A stretch of 64,000 nt of DNA from Leptospira sp. WS39.C2 (GTDB lineage: Bacteria; Spirochaetota; Leptospiria; Leptospirales; Leptospiraceae): NCBI RefSeq assembly GCF_040833965.1, contig NZ_CP162142.1, forward strand, positions 2,381,001-2,445,000, read 5' to 3'. The position numbers and the translations under genes were made by a program. This document shows, one piece after another, positions 1 through 7,089 of the stretch. The notes below the pieces were generated by a model. That model was not told the DNA's origin. It worked only from the letters and a program-made list of their open reading frames with translations, and ran no database searches. Numbering within the stretch: the stretch's first letter is position 1; each line of letters starts with the position of its first letter.

Positions 1-44
1 ATACGAAATCGCAAGAAATCTTTTCTAAAATAATTAAAAAGAAT

Positions 45-79
45 TTGACTTATCTCATTTTGAGATATTTCTGGATGAA
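45..79 (+). promoter_or_regulatory. Promoter/operator of first TA cassette
   Basis: TTGACT at 45-50 is a -35 candidate. The perfect inverted repeat TATCTCA-TTT-TGAGATA (51-67) follows directly and overlaps where RNA polymerase would bind, so it is a plausible autoregulatory operator. No good -10 is obvious. The GTG start at 80 lies 35 nt downstream of the TTGACT. Confidence 0.45.
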
Positions 80-376
80 GTGCATATTATCAGCTGGAAG
101 AAACTCGATGATTTTATTAATAAACATCCTAATGCTGAATCTTCACTTAAAAGCTGGTTTAAAATTGTCAAAAACACTTCTTTTAAAGATTTAAATGAAT
201 TAAGGAAAATTTTTAACTCTGTTGATCAAGTCGGTAATCTTACAGTTTTCAATATCAGCGGTAATCACTTCAGACTGATTGCAGCTATTCATTACAATCG
301 ACAAAAGGTCTTTGTTCGGAATGTTTTAACTCATAACGAATATGACAAAGGTAAATGGAAAAAGGAGAATTTATGA
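80..376 (+). CDS. higB: HigB-type mRNA interferase toxin
   Basis: A 98-residue basic protein resembling the HigB family of ribosome-dependent mRNA endonucleases (the toxin half of a type II TA pair). The family hallmarks visible are the N-terminal hydrophobic/basic stretch after the start, a central NVFNISGNHFRLIAAI-like strand and the C-terminal H-x-E-Y-D motif (THNEYDKG). The start is a GTG 35 nt from a TTGACT box, with no clear Shine-Dalgarno. Its stop codon overlaps the ATG of the antitoxin (ATGA, 373-376), the usual translational coupling. It is the first visible cassette, ending in the repeat at 793. The assignment rests on family resemblance only. Confidence 0.82.
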   Translation: MHIISWKKLDDFINKHPNAESSLKSWFKIVKNTSFKDLNELRKIFNSVDQVGNLTVFNISGNHFRLIAAIHYNRQKVFVRNVLTHNEYDKGKWKKENL

Positions 377-774
377 TTCAAGAAATTGAAAAAGTTAAGA
401 ATGTTTGGCATGATGTTAAAGATATTCTCTCTGTTCCACACACTGATAAACAATACAAAAAACTTGTGAAAGTTTTGGATGAACTTATTGATGAAGTTGG
501 TAATAATGAGAAACATCAACTTGCTCCTCTTCTCGAAACCGTTGGTAATCTGATTGAGGAATATGAAAATGATCACTTTATTCAGCCTAATGCTGAACCA
601 ATTGAAGTTTTAAAGTTTCTGATGGAAGAAAATAACCTTACTCAAAAGGATTTAAATATTTTGGGTAGCCAAGGTGTTGTTTCTGAAATTTTGAATGGAA
701 AAAGAGATTTAAATATTCGTCAAATCAAGGCTTTGGCTGAAAAATTTAATATTTCTCCCGCTGTTTTTATCTAA
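373..774 (+). CDS. higA: HigA-type antitoxin (XRE family)
   Basis: A 133-residue protein whose last ~55 residues form a lambda-repressor-like helix-turn-helix (LKFLMEENNLTQKDL...GSQGVVSEILNGKR...LAEKFNISPAVFI). The N-terminal half is helical and probably wraps the toxin. The start is the ATG at 373, which has AAGGAG 9 nt upstream and overlaps the toxin stop by four bases. An in-frame ATG at 355 has no such signal. It neutralises the preceding HigB-like toxin and probably represses the operon through the palindrome at 51-67 (inference). Confidence 0.85.
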   Translation: MIQEIEKVKNVWHDVKDILSVPHTDKQYKKLVKVLDELIDEVGNNEKHQLAPLLETVGNLIEEYENDHFIQPNAEPIEVLKFLMEENNLTQKDLNILGSQGVVSEILNGKRDLNIRQIKALAEKFNISPAVFI

Positions 775-792
775 TTGCTTAACTTGCGACTT

Positions 793-956
793 CGTATAAC
801 AGCATGTTACCGCTTCGCTTCGGCACTAGGCCTCGCTCGGCCTACGGCAAATTCCCCTTCTGGCATTCGCCTTGCTTACGCAAGCTACATGCCAGTCCCT
901 AACGTCCCGCTGGGACTCAGGGTCGGGGAACTTCGGTAACACTAGTTCGTTATACG
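793..956 (+). repeat. attC-like site 1
   Basis: A 164-bp imperfect palindrome. The ends are CGTATAAC and GTTATACG, the inner stem GTTACCG/CGGTAAC, the next stem TTCCCC/GGGGAA, with TTGCTTACGCAAG and GTCCC...GGGAC hairpins inside. Nearly the same sequence recurs as sites 5, 15 and 17. Confidence 0.9.
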
Positions 957-1055
957 AAATGCCCGAAAAACTGATTTAGAATGGAAATTCTACAAGTTTA
1001 AGCAAAAAAGAGAAGAAAGTATTCAAGAAAGATCAATTTATCAGCACAACTCAAC

Positions 1056-1091
1056 TTGACTTTGTAAGCAAAGTCATGATAACATGAGCAT
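1056..1091 (+). promoter_or_regulatory. Promoter and operator of DUF433/PIN TA cassette
   Basis: TTGACT (1056-1061) and GATAAC (1078-1083) are 16 bp apart. A perfect inverted repeat, TGACTTTG-TAAG-CAAAGTCA (1057-1076), spans the spacer. The ATG at 1092 is only ~9 nt from the -10 box, so the transcript would start at or next to the start codon. Confidence 0.6.
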
Positions 1092-1316
1092 ATGGATTAC
1101 AAAGCTAGATTAACATCATCTCCGGAAGTCTTACTAGGCAAACCGGTGATTAAAAATACTAGAATCGCAGTTGATTTCATTCTGGAAAGACTTGGAGAAG
1201 GAATGTCAATTGAACATATTCTAGAAGCTTATCCCTCTATTGAAAAAGAAGATATTCTCGCATGTATCGCTTATTCTAGCGATGTAATTAGCAGAGAGAG
1301 CTTACTTGCAAGTTAA
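1092..1316 (+). CDS. DUF433 antitoxin
   Basis: A 74-residue DUF433 protein, a small winged-helix-like antitoxin family usually paired with DUF5615 PIN-like toxins. The typical motif runs from residue 11: PEVLLGKPVIKNTRI, followed by a helix-turn-helix-like EHILEAYPSIEKEDILACIAY. The start ATG has no Shine-Dalgarno and lies just behind the promoter. It overlaps the next gene by 11 bp. It probably binds the palindrome at 1057-1076 and blocks the partner toxin (family knowledge plus inference). Confidence 0.85.
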   Translation: MDYKARLTSSPEVLLGKPVIKNTRIAVDFILERLGEGMSIEHILEAYPSIEKEDILACIAYSSDVISRESLLAS

Positions 1317-1668
1317 AATACTTGCAGACGAAAATGTCGATTTTCGCTTAATTAAACTTTTAAGAAATTCTGGACACACTGTTTACTCTGTTCTAGAAGA
1401 ACATAAAGGTATTCCTGATATTCAAGTTATTAACTTAGCAATCTCACTAAAAGCAGTCATTCTAACTTTAGACAAAGATTTTGGAGAATGGGTCTTTTCA
1501 CATAAAGAATATTCAAATGGAATTATTTTCCTTAGATATAGCCCAAACGAATATAATGAAATCTTTAATGCTTTAAACTTTCTTCTTCAAAAAAAATCAG
1601 ATGAAATATATGGAAAGTTTATCGTACTTTCTAAGAACAAGATTCGAATTAGAGATATACACTTATAA
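1306..1668 (+). CDS. DUF5615 PIN-like toxin
   Basis: A 120-residue PIN-like (Mut7-C-type) putative ribonuclease, the usual partner of DUF433. Acidic catalytic candidates are ADENVD near the N terminus, GIPD around residue 36 and TLDKDFGEW around residue 60. It begins at a TTG that overlaps the antitoxin stop. An internally deleted relative lies far away at 60133-60399 and shares the LDKDFGEWVFSHKEYSNGII core exactly. The stop is 18 nt before the attC-like site that ends this cassette. Confidence 0.85.
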   Translation: MQVKILADENVDFRLIKLLRNSGHTVYSVLEEHKGIPDIQVINLAISLKAVILTLDKDFGEWVFSHKEYSNGIIFLRYSPNEYNEIFNALNFLLQKKSDEIYGKFIVLSKNKIRIRDIHL

Positions 1669-1685
1669 CTTAACTACGGGCACTT

Positions 1686-1850
1686 CGTATAACAACGGGG
1701 AAACGCTGCGCTTCGGCACTGCCGGCCTCGCTTGGTCTGCGACACATTCCCTTTCTGTCACTCGTTTGCATTCGCAAACTCCGTGCCAGTCCCTAACGTC
1801 CCGTTGGGACTCAGGGTCAGGGAACGTCGTCTCCCCTAGTTCGTTATGCG
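1686..1850 (+). repeat. attC-like site 2
   Basis: 165 bp. Ends CGTATAAC / GTTATGCG; inner stem GGGGA.../...TCCCC, next stem ATTCCC/GGGAA. The start of this site (CGGGCACTTCGTATAAC) pairs with the first bases of its own cassette at 949. Confidence 0.9.
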
Positions 1851-1864
1851 AAAGTCTGAAAATT

Positions 1865-2743
1865 ATGAATAAAAATGAATTCTTAACAATCTTTTTCGAT
1901 CTTATATACCATAAGAAAAAAAATATATTTTATCCTGAAGACTACTATTTACATCACTATACTGATTTAGAAGGCTTAATAGGAATTATTAAAAATAAAT
2001 GCATTTATTCAACAGATTCAAGATTTTTAAATGATCTTTCGGAACAAACATTCTCCCAAAATTTCATTCTTGAATACATTGAAATAAATTACGCGAGAAA
2101 AAATAGAAATAAACTAACAGAATCTATACTAAAAATACTATCTGATTGGAAAATGCCTAAAACATATATAACAAGTTTTAGTAAAGATTCAGATTCATTA
2201 AGTATGTGGAGAGGATATGGAAAGGAAAAAATAGCCTTTTCCCTTGGTTTTGGAAAATATTTCCTTAACCAAACCATAAATACATTTGCTCACTTAGTAA
2301 ATGTCTATTACAAAAAGAATGACCAAGAACGGCTATTAAAATGGATTTTCGATACCATCTATAATTATTATAATATCAATATTGAAATATTTGAAGATGA
2401 GGAAAACTTAAAAATATTCTGTTCCGATATTCAAAATATTTTGGTATTCGTCTTACCTATGCTAAAACATCCAAAATTTATTGAGGAACAAGAAGCAAGG
2501 CTGATAATTCGCCCCATGGAAGATATAAATATTAATTTTAAATCTTCAAAACGCGGATTAATTCAATTTGTTGAAACTAGTCTAAATTCGGATATTTTCC
2601 CCTTTTTAATCGAGGAAATTAAAATAGGTCCGACTAGTGATAGGGAATACTTAAAAGATTCAGTATACGAATTTCTTATTCAATGTGGATCGAGTATTTA
2701 TGATAAAAGAATAAAAAATTCCGAGATTCCTTATCGTGAATAA
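1865..2743 (+). CDS. DUF2971 family protein
   Basis: A 292-residue protein. The N-terminal 100 residues carry the DUF2971 pattern: LHHYTDLEGLIGII, then an ND-x-x-E motif (FLNDLSEQ), then SFSKDSDSLSMWRGYG. Such proteins are common as cargo of islands and integrons, and their function is not established. An open frame extends back to 1601, but it runs through the preceding attC-like repeat and the upstream gene, so the first ATG after the repeat (1865, 22 nt from the core site) is chosen. It is the sole gene of its cassette; no signal peptide or membrane helix is seen. Confidence 0.78.
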   Translation: MNKNEFLTIFFDLIYHKKKNIFYPEDYYLHHYTDLEGLIGIIKNKCIYSTDSRFLNDLSEQTFSQNFILEYIEINYARKNRNKLTESILKILSDWKMPKTYITSFSKDSDSLSMWRGYGKEKIAFSLGFGKYFLNQTINTFAHLVNVYYKKNDQERLLKWIFDTIYNYYNINIEIFEDEENLKIFCSDIQNILVFVLPMLKHPKFIEEQEARLIIRPMEDININFKSSKRGLIQFVETSLNSDIFPFLIEEIKIGPTSDREYLKDSVYEFLIQCGSSIYDKRIKNSEIPYRE

Positions 2744-2751
2744 CAGACCTT

Positions 2752-2915
2752 CGCATAACAGCGACTTACCGCTTCGCTTCGGGACAAGCCCTCGCTCGGC
2801 CTACGGCAAATTCCCTTTCTGGCATTCGCCTTGCTTGCGCAAGCTACATGCCAGTCCCTAACGTCCCGTTGGGACTCAGGGTCAGGGAACTTCGGTAAGT
2901 CTAGTTCGTTATGCG
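2752..2915 (+). repeat. attC-like site 3
   Basis: 164 bp. Ends CGCATAAC / GTTATGCG. The inner stem GACTTACCG/CGGTAAGTC is a perfect 9-bp pair that differs from sites 1 and 2, and the next stem is TTCCCT/AGGGAA. Confidence 0.9.
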
Positions 2916-2932
2916 AACATTGCGGGGAAGAG

Positions 2933-2952
2933 TCGCCACATCCATGTGGCGA
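2933..2952 (+). other. TCCA-loop hairpin at cassette start
   Basis: TCGCCACA-TCCA-TGTGGCGA forms a perfect 8-bp stem with a TCCA loop, 18 bases after the core site, followed by TTTT. A similar hairpin with a TCCG loop closes the same cassette (3684-3699). The same left/right pair occurs in the cassette at 17.0-17.9 kb. Confidence 0.6.
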
Positions 2953-2980
2953 TTTTAAGAAATCTCAAAAAAATATAGAT

Positions 2981-3008
2981 TTGACATATATACAAATATT
3001 GTACATTC
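2981..3008 (+). promoter_or_regulatory. Promoter and operator of RHH/PIN TA cassette
   Basis: TTGACA at 2981 with TACATT at 3002 (15-bp spacer) and an inverted repeat TACAA-ATA-TTGTA (2991-3003) between them. The ATG at 3018 follows the -10 by 10 nt, again predicting a leaderless or near-leaderless mRNA. Confidence 0.5.
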
Positions 3009-3017
3009 TTGAAAATT

Positions 3018-3263
3018 ATGAATCAGACAGTAAATATCTCTTTCGAAAAAGCTCTCTTAAAAGAAATCGATAAAATTGCAAAAAGAGAACATAGATCCAG
3101 ATCTGAACTGATTCGTGAGGCAGCAAGGACTTACATTGAGAAAAAATCTAAGTGGCAAGCAATCTTCGATTTCGGTACTAAATCTGTTGAAAAATCAAAT
3201 CTTACAGAAGCTGACATTTTTGGAGAAATTAAAGCAGTTAGAAGAAATAGAAAAGCTTCCTAA
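3018..3263 (+). CDS. Ribbon-helix-helix antitoxin
   Basis: An 81-residue protein with an N-terminal ribbon-helix-helix DNA-binding fold (TVNISFEKALLKEIDKIAK then RSRSELIREAARTYIEKK) and a basic C-terminal tail for toxin binding. ATG 3018 is preferred over an in-frame TTG at 3009. The last base of its stop codon is the first base of the toxin ATG (TAATG). It is the antitoxin of the following PIN toxin and likely an autorepressor at the palindrome 2991-3003. Confidence 0.85.
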   Translation: MNQTVNISFEKALLKEIDKIAKREHRSRSELIREAARTYIEKKSKWQAIFDFGTKSVEKSNLTEADIFGEIKAVRRNRKAS

Positions 3264-3679
3264 TGCTTAAAGCTCTCTTAGATACAAACATTTACATTTC
3301 TGCGATTCTATTTAATGGAAAACCTAGGCTAGTTTTACAAGATTTAATAGACGAGGTTTTTGTTGGATATATTTCAAATGAAATTCTCGAAGAAATTGAA
3401 GAAACTTTAGTGAAACCTAAGTTTAAACTTCAAAATGATTTTATTCAGTTTACAATTGAAGAAATCAGAAATGTTACCACTATTATCAAAAATAAACCGC
3501 TAAAGGATTATTTAAATTTAAGAGATAGGGATGATTTTCACATTCTTGAATCTGCTTTTTCTGCAAATGTAGATTTCATAATTACTGGTGATAAAGACCT
3601 ACTTACTCTTGAAAAAATCAAAGGTTTAAAAATAATCACACCTGATGAATATTTAAGAATCAAAGAGGAATTTAGCTAA
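3263..3679 (+). CDS. PIN-domain toxin (TIGR00305/COG1569 type)
   Basis: A 138-residue PIN ribonuclease of the group of putative TA toxins typified by COG1569. Visible acidic residues of the active site: D7 and N9 (LLDTNIYISA), an E in EILEEIEE, D and D in LRDRDDFHILE and D in ITGDKDLL. These would hold Mg2+ and cleave RNA. It is translationally coupled to the preceding RHH antitoxin. It is distinct in sequence from the other PIN toxins in the array. Confidence 0.87.
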   Translation: MLKALLDTNIYISAILFNGKPRLVLQDLIDEVFVGYISNEILEEIEETLVKPKFKLQNDFIQFTIEEIRNVTTIIKNKPLKDYLNLRDRDDFHILESAFSANVDFIITGDKDLLTLEKIKGLKIITPDEYLRIKEEFS

Positions 3680-3683
3680 GATT

Positions 3684-3699
3684 GCGACATCCGTGTCGC
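3684..3699 (+). other. TCCG-loop hairpin at cassette end
   Basis: GCGACA-TCCG-TGTCGC is a 6-bp stem with a TCCG loop, 12 nt before the attC-like site. It is the right-hand partner of the TCCA hairpin at 2933. Confidence 0.55.
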
Positions 3700-3711
3700 T
3701 CCCCGCAACGT

Positions 3712-3879
3712 CGCATAACAGCAGGGAAACGCTGCGCTTCGGCACTTACGGCCTCGCTTGGCCTGTGGCACATTCCCTTTCTGTCACTCGCTCGCATACG
3801 CAAGCTACGTGCCAGTCCCTAACGTCCCGTAAACGGGACTCAGGGTCAGGGAACGTCGTCTCCCCTAGTTCGTTATACG
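3712..3879 (+). repeat. attC-like site 4
   Basis: 168 bp. Ends CGCATAAC / GTTATACG; GGGA.../...TCCC inner stem, TTCCC/GGGAA second stem; the top hairpin is CGTCCCGTAAACGGGAC. Confidence 0.9.
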
Positions 3880-3981
3880 CAAGTTGCTAAAAATCAGACT
3901 AAAACCAAAATTAGGGAAAATAACTATAAAATCATGAAAAAATTACTGGATTTGTGATAGCATATTTGATATCATATATCT

Positions 3982-4419
3982 GTGCGGGTAACTATCGATA
4001 CAAACGTTTTATATCAAGCTCTCCGAGATAACAGAGGGGCTTCGCATTATATTCTAACTTTAGTTGAAAACAGAAGACTTGAATTAGCTCTTTCAACTCC
4101 TGTTTTTGTTGAATACTCAGATGTCTTACTTCGGGATAAATCATTATCAGATTTGAGTTTAACAAAAAAGGACGTAAATTTAGTTTTGGATTTCATCGTA
4201 TTCGTTGCTACTCCATTTTCTATTAATTATCTCTTGCGACCAAATCTTGGGGACGAAAACGATAATCTCTTTGTTGAACTTGCTTTTGCTAGTAATAGTC
4301 GATTTCTAATTACATCAAATACTAAGGATTTTAATGAAAATAAAAACCTTAAATTTGATTCTTTTAAAGTTATTACTCCGACTGATTTCGCTAAATTTTG
4401 GAGATTAAATTATGAATAA
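3982..4419 (+). CDS. PIN-domain toxin, first gene of reversed TA pair
   Basis: A 145-residue PIN ribonuclease: VTIDTNVLYQAL at the N terminus, a GDENDNLFVELA acidic cluster around residue 88 and ITSNTKDF toward the C terminus. The start is a GTG; the preceding bases hold a near-palindrome around TTGATATCATAT (3966-3977) that may be promoter or operator. In this cassette the toxin precedes the antitoxin and they overlap by 8 bp, the reverse of the usual vapBC order but the same as higBA. Confidence 0.83.
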   Translation: MRVTIDTNVLYQALRDNRGASHYILTLVENRRLELALSTPVFVEYSDVLLRDKSLSDLSLTKKDVNLVLDFIVFVATPFSINYLLRPNLGDENDNLFVELAFASNSRFLITSNTKDFNENKNLKFDSFKVITPTDFAKFWRLNYE

Positions 4420-4672
4420 GAAAAATGTTCTCACAATTAGAATTCCTGAAGATCTTAAAGAAAGAATTGAAAAGACTGCAGCAACGCAAGGTGTTTCTCT
4501 CAATCAATTCGCTTTGTATGCTTTCACAAGAGGGATCAGCGATATTGATACTGCTAACTTTTTCAAAAAACGTATTCAAGGAAAATCTAAAGATTCTATC
4601 GAAGATGGTTTCAAGAAAGTTATGGGAAAAGTCGGAAAGAAAGATAAAGTTCCTACTTGGGACAAACTTTAA
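4412..4672 (+). CDS. RHH-type antitoxin (HicB-like C-terminal fold)
   Basis: An 86-residue protein beginning VLTIRIPEDLKERIEKTAA then GVSLNQFALYAFTRGI, a ribbon-helix-helix domain, followed by a basic tail ending VPTWDKL. It overlaps the toxin stop by 8 bp, so its translation is probably coupled. An overlapping +1-frame reading at 4425-4697 is a shadow. Confidence 0.83.
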   Translation: MNKKNVLTIRIPEDLKERIEKTAATQGVSLNQFALYAFTRGISDIDTANFFKKRIQGKSKDSIEDGFKKVMGKVGKKDKVPTWDKL

Positions 4673-4690
4673 TCATATAATAGCAACCAG

Positions 4691-4854
4691 CGTATAACAG
4701 CATGTTACCGCTTCGCTTCGGCACTTGGCCTCGCTCGGCCTACGGCAAATTCCCCTTCTGGCATTCGCCTTGCTTACGCAAGCTACATGCCAGTCCCTAA
4801 CGTCCCGTCGGGACTCAGGGTCGGGGAACTTCGGTAACACTAGTTCGTTATGCG
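4691..4854 (+). repeat. attC-like site 5
   Basis: 164 bp. Same class as site 1 (GTTACCG/CGGTAAC, TTCCCC/GGGGAA). Ends CGTATAAC / GTTATGCG. Confidence 0.9.
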
Positions 4855-4888
4855 CAAGTCTCTTGACTTAATACGAAAACCATAACCA

Positions 4889-5284
4889 ATGAAATTTATT
4901 TATATTTTAAATCATTCTTACATTGTTGATGATATCGAAGAAACGAAATTCCTAGGTGCATACAGTTCGAAAGAAAAAGCTCAAAACGCAATTAAAAGAT
5001 TTATACTACTTCCTGGGTTCAAAGATAGACCAAACGATTTCCATTTAGATGAACATGAAATTGACCAGGATCAATGGCAAGAAGGCTTTCTTAAAATTGA
5101 AAATATATTCACAAAAGACATAGACGGAAATTGGATAATTGTAACTTCCGAAGCTTTAGGAAACGGATATTTCAAGATAGTTGAAAAAAATAAAAACGAT
5201 CGACTTGGTTTATTCAAAACTGGTGATATAGTTAAATGTGAAATTAAAAACAACAATTTCTATGCAATTTCAAAAACCGATTAA
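4889..5284 (+). CDS. Hypothetical protein, DUF7336-like N terminus
   Basis: A 131-residue soluble protein. The first ~70 residues (IYILNHSY, FLGAYSSKEKAQNAIKRF, then LPGFKDRPNDFHLDEHEIDQDQWQEGF) resemble the small DUF7336 family found with Imm-like and mobile-element genes. The C-terminal 60 residues form a separate beta-rich part. No catalytic motif is evident. It is the single gene of its cassette, followed by ~165 bp without an ORF before the next repeat. The function is unknown. Confidence 0.7.
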   Translation: MKFIYILNHSYIVDDIEETKFLGAYSSKEKAQNAIKRFILLPGFKDRPNDFHLDEHEIDQDQWQEGFLKIENIFTKDIDGNWIIVTSEALGNGYFKIVEKNKNDRLGLFKTGDIVKCEIKNNNFYAISKTD

Positions 5285-5451
5285 TCGTTTGAATGTAATT
5301 TATACTCTTAGATTAATTTACAAGTTAGTAACCCATATTCATTATCCAATATAAACTTCTAATAATCTCTATGTTTTTCATATACATTCAAGATAAGAAT
5401 AAAGTTTAAAAGAGCATGAGAAAAACTTGCCGTTCTAGTAGTAGAGACCAG

Positions 5452-5618
5452 CGCATAACAGCGTCTTAACGCTTCGCTTCGGCACTTACGGCCTCGCTCG
5501 GTCTGCGACACATAGGCTTTCTGTCACTCGCTTGCATACGCAAGCTCTGTGCCAGTCCCTAACGTCCCGTTCCGGGACTCAGGGTCAGCCTACGTCGTTA
5601 AGGCTAGTTCGTTATACG
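5452..5618 (+). repeat. attC-like site 6
   Basis: 167 bp. Ends CGCATAAC / GTTATACG; inner stem CTTAACG/CGTTAAG, second stem TAGGC/GCCTA. Confidence 0.9.
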
Positions 5619-5650
5619 CAATTCAGAAAATTTATAGACAGGTTATAAAA

Positions 5651-6169
5651 ATGCAAAGAATTGAATTAAAAGTAATTACAATAATTTCTATACTTATTTT
5701 TTTCTCATGCAAGAAAGAAACGACATCCTCATTAAAGGAAAATGCAAACTTAAATTATGAAAAAGTACTACTTGAAAATTCGGCTGTGTCCTTGCAAAAT
5801 TTCTTTAAACAAAGATTCCTTATAATCTCCTTTCCTAACCATAAAATTAAATTAGGAAATTCAACAGTTATACTCGATTATTCTCTTAATAAGAATGGAA
5901 GTATTTCGAAGCCTTTTCCAACTTCTCCTTGCGGAATTGATGTTGAAGGATCCTGGAAAATGAAAAATAATACCATAATCACTGAAGGTCACTGGAGCAT
6001 TCCAAAGTCAAATTGTCATAAAGATATTCTTAATAATATTAGTCACTCCAGTGATAAAAAATCATTTGCTCACAAAATTTATAATTTTAGATTTAAAAAG
6101 AACAATGAATCTGAAATTATTGCTAGCTTAAACATGAATAGCATCGTTAATGTTTTAATACAGGAATAA
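5651..6169 (+). CDS. Putative lipoprotein
   Basis: A 172-residue protein with a hydrophobic N terminus ending in a lipobox-like FFSC at about residue 19, after which the chain is K/E rich. It is probably a lipid-anchored protein. The frame stays open back to 5549 through the attC-like repeat, but the ATG at 5651 directly precedes the signal peptide and is the credible start. The remainder has no recognised domain; it has two cysteines at about residues 93 and 112. Sole gene of its cassette. Confidence 0.72.
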   Translation: MQRIELKVITIISILIFFSCKKETTSSLKENANLNYEKVLLENSAVSLQNFFKQRFLIISFPNHKIKLGNSTVILDYSLNKNGSISKPFPTSPCGIDVEGSWKMKNNTIITEGHWSIPKSNCHKDILNNISHSSDKKSFAHKIYNFRFKKNNESEIIASLNMNSIVNVLIQE

Positions 6170-6220
6170 TTTTTGTTATGCATATCTTCCTAAATTTTTC
6201 TTAAATACGATTCTAAACTG

Positions 6221-6387
6221 CGTATAACAGCATGTTACCGCTTCGCTTCGGCACTTTCGGCCTTGATCGGGCTACGCCAAATTCCCCTTCTGGCACTCGC
6301 TTGCATACGCAAGCTACGTGACCAGTCCCTAACGTCCCGTTCGGGACTCAGGGTCGGGGAACTTCGGTAACATTAGTTCGTTATATG
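6221..6387 (+). repeat. attC-like site 7
   Basis: 167 bp. Site-1 class stems. Ends CGTATAAC / GTTATATG; the right core belongs to the gene-less cassette that follows. Confidence 0.9.
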
Positions 6388-6860
6388 CAATGCGGTAGAA
6401 TTTGAAATAGAACAAGCCATAAAAAAATAAAGCCAAGAAGAAAAACAAAAAAAGATAACATATCTTTTGGAATTTATATATTCTTTAGTTGAGTGCAATC
6501 TCCTTAGGTATATTAAAACATAAAAAATATTTTATTATTATCGAATGAATGATATTATTAAAACAAATTCACTACCAATAGCATGAAATTTTTAAATTTT
6601 ATCAGTGATCGAATATAAACATCAAAGTTATTAACAGTGAAATTAAAAGAAATATATAATCTAAAACTTAAACAAAACCAATGTTCTTTTTAAAAGTGAA
6701 ATAAATTTACTTTATTCAATCCTTTCATTCTATAAAAACAAAAAAAAGAAAGTTAAGACAAATTAGAAAAATTAATGCTCCTATTCACACTTTAATTTTT
6801 TTAAGATTGAAAGAGATCAAGATTCGCATATTAATATAAAATATGTAATATACCGCACTG
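6388..6860. other. Gene-less cassette, copy 1
   Basis: About 470 bp without a credible ORF on either strand. Very AT rich, with stretches such as TATCTTTTGGAATTTA and CTTTAGTTGAGTGCAA that recur in the same order in the gene-less cassette at 18022-18499. Its first bases (GTTATATGCAATGCGGTA) pair with its last (TACCGCACTGCATATAAC), so it is a complete cassette. It could hold a promoter or a small RNA; nothing more specific is visible. Confidence 0.7.
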
Positions 6861-7025
6861 CATATAACAACGGCTTTCCGCTTCGCTTCGGGACTAGCCC
6901 TCGCTCGGCCTTCGACAAATTCTCCTTCTGGCATTCGCCTTGCTTACGCAAGCTACATGCCAGTCCCTAACGTCCCGTCCGGGACTCAGGGTCGGAGAAC
7001 TTCGGTAAGCCTAGTTCGTTATACG
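6861..7025 (+). repeat. attC-like site 8
   Basis: 165 bp. Ends CATATAAC / GTTATACG; inner stem GGCTT-CCG/CGG-AAGCC, second stem TTCTCC/GGAGAA. Almost the same as site 18, which also closes a gene-less cassette. Confidence 0.9.
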
Positions 7026-7089
7026 ACATTTCGCAGCTCTGATTGTAAAAATAAAATAATGGATTATAAAAAAAATCTTAAATAGTAAA

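Noticed and set aside
793..956. Repeats as miniature transposons (MITE)
   Set aside because: The repeat boundaries are always at cassette ends, one per unit in the same orientation, and terminal complementarity belongs to the whole cassette; MITEs would be flanked by target duplications.
1601..1864. Open frame extending the DUF2971 gene upstream
   Set aside because: It runs through the end of the toxin gene and the whole attC-like repeat; the product there is repeat-derived.
3693..3890. Short ORFs inside repeats (also at 2831-3073)
   Set aside because: They arise from the repeat sequence itself and recur with frameshifts in other copies.
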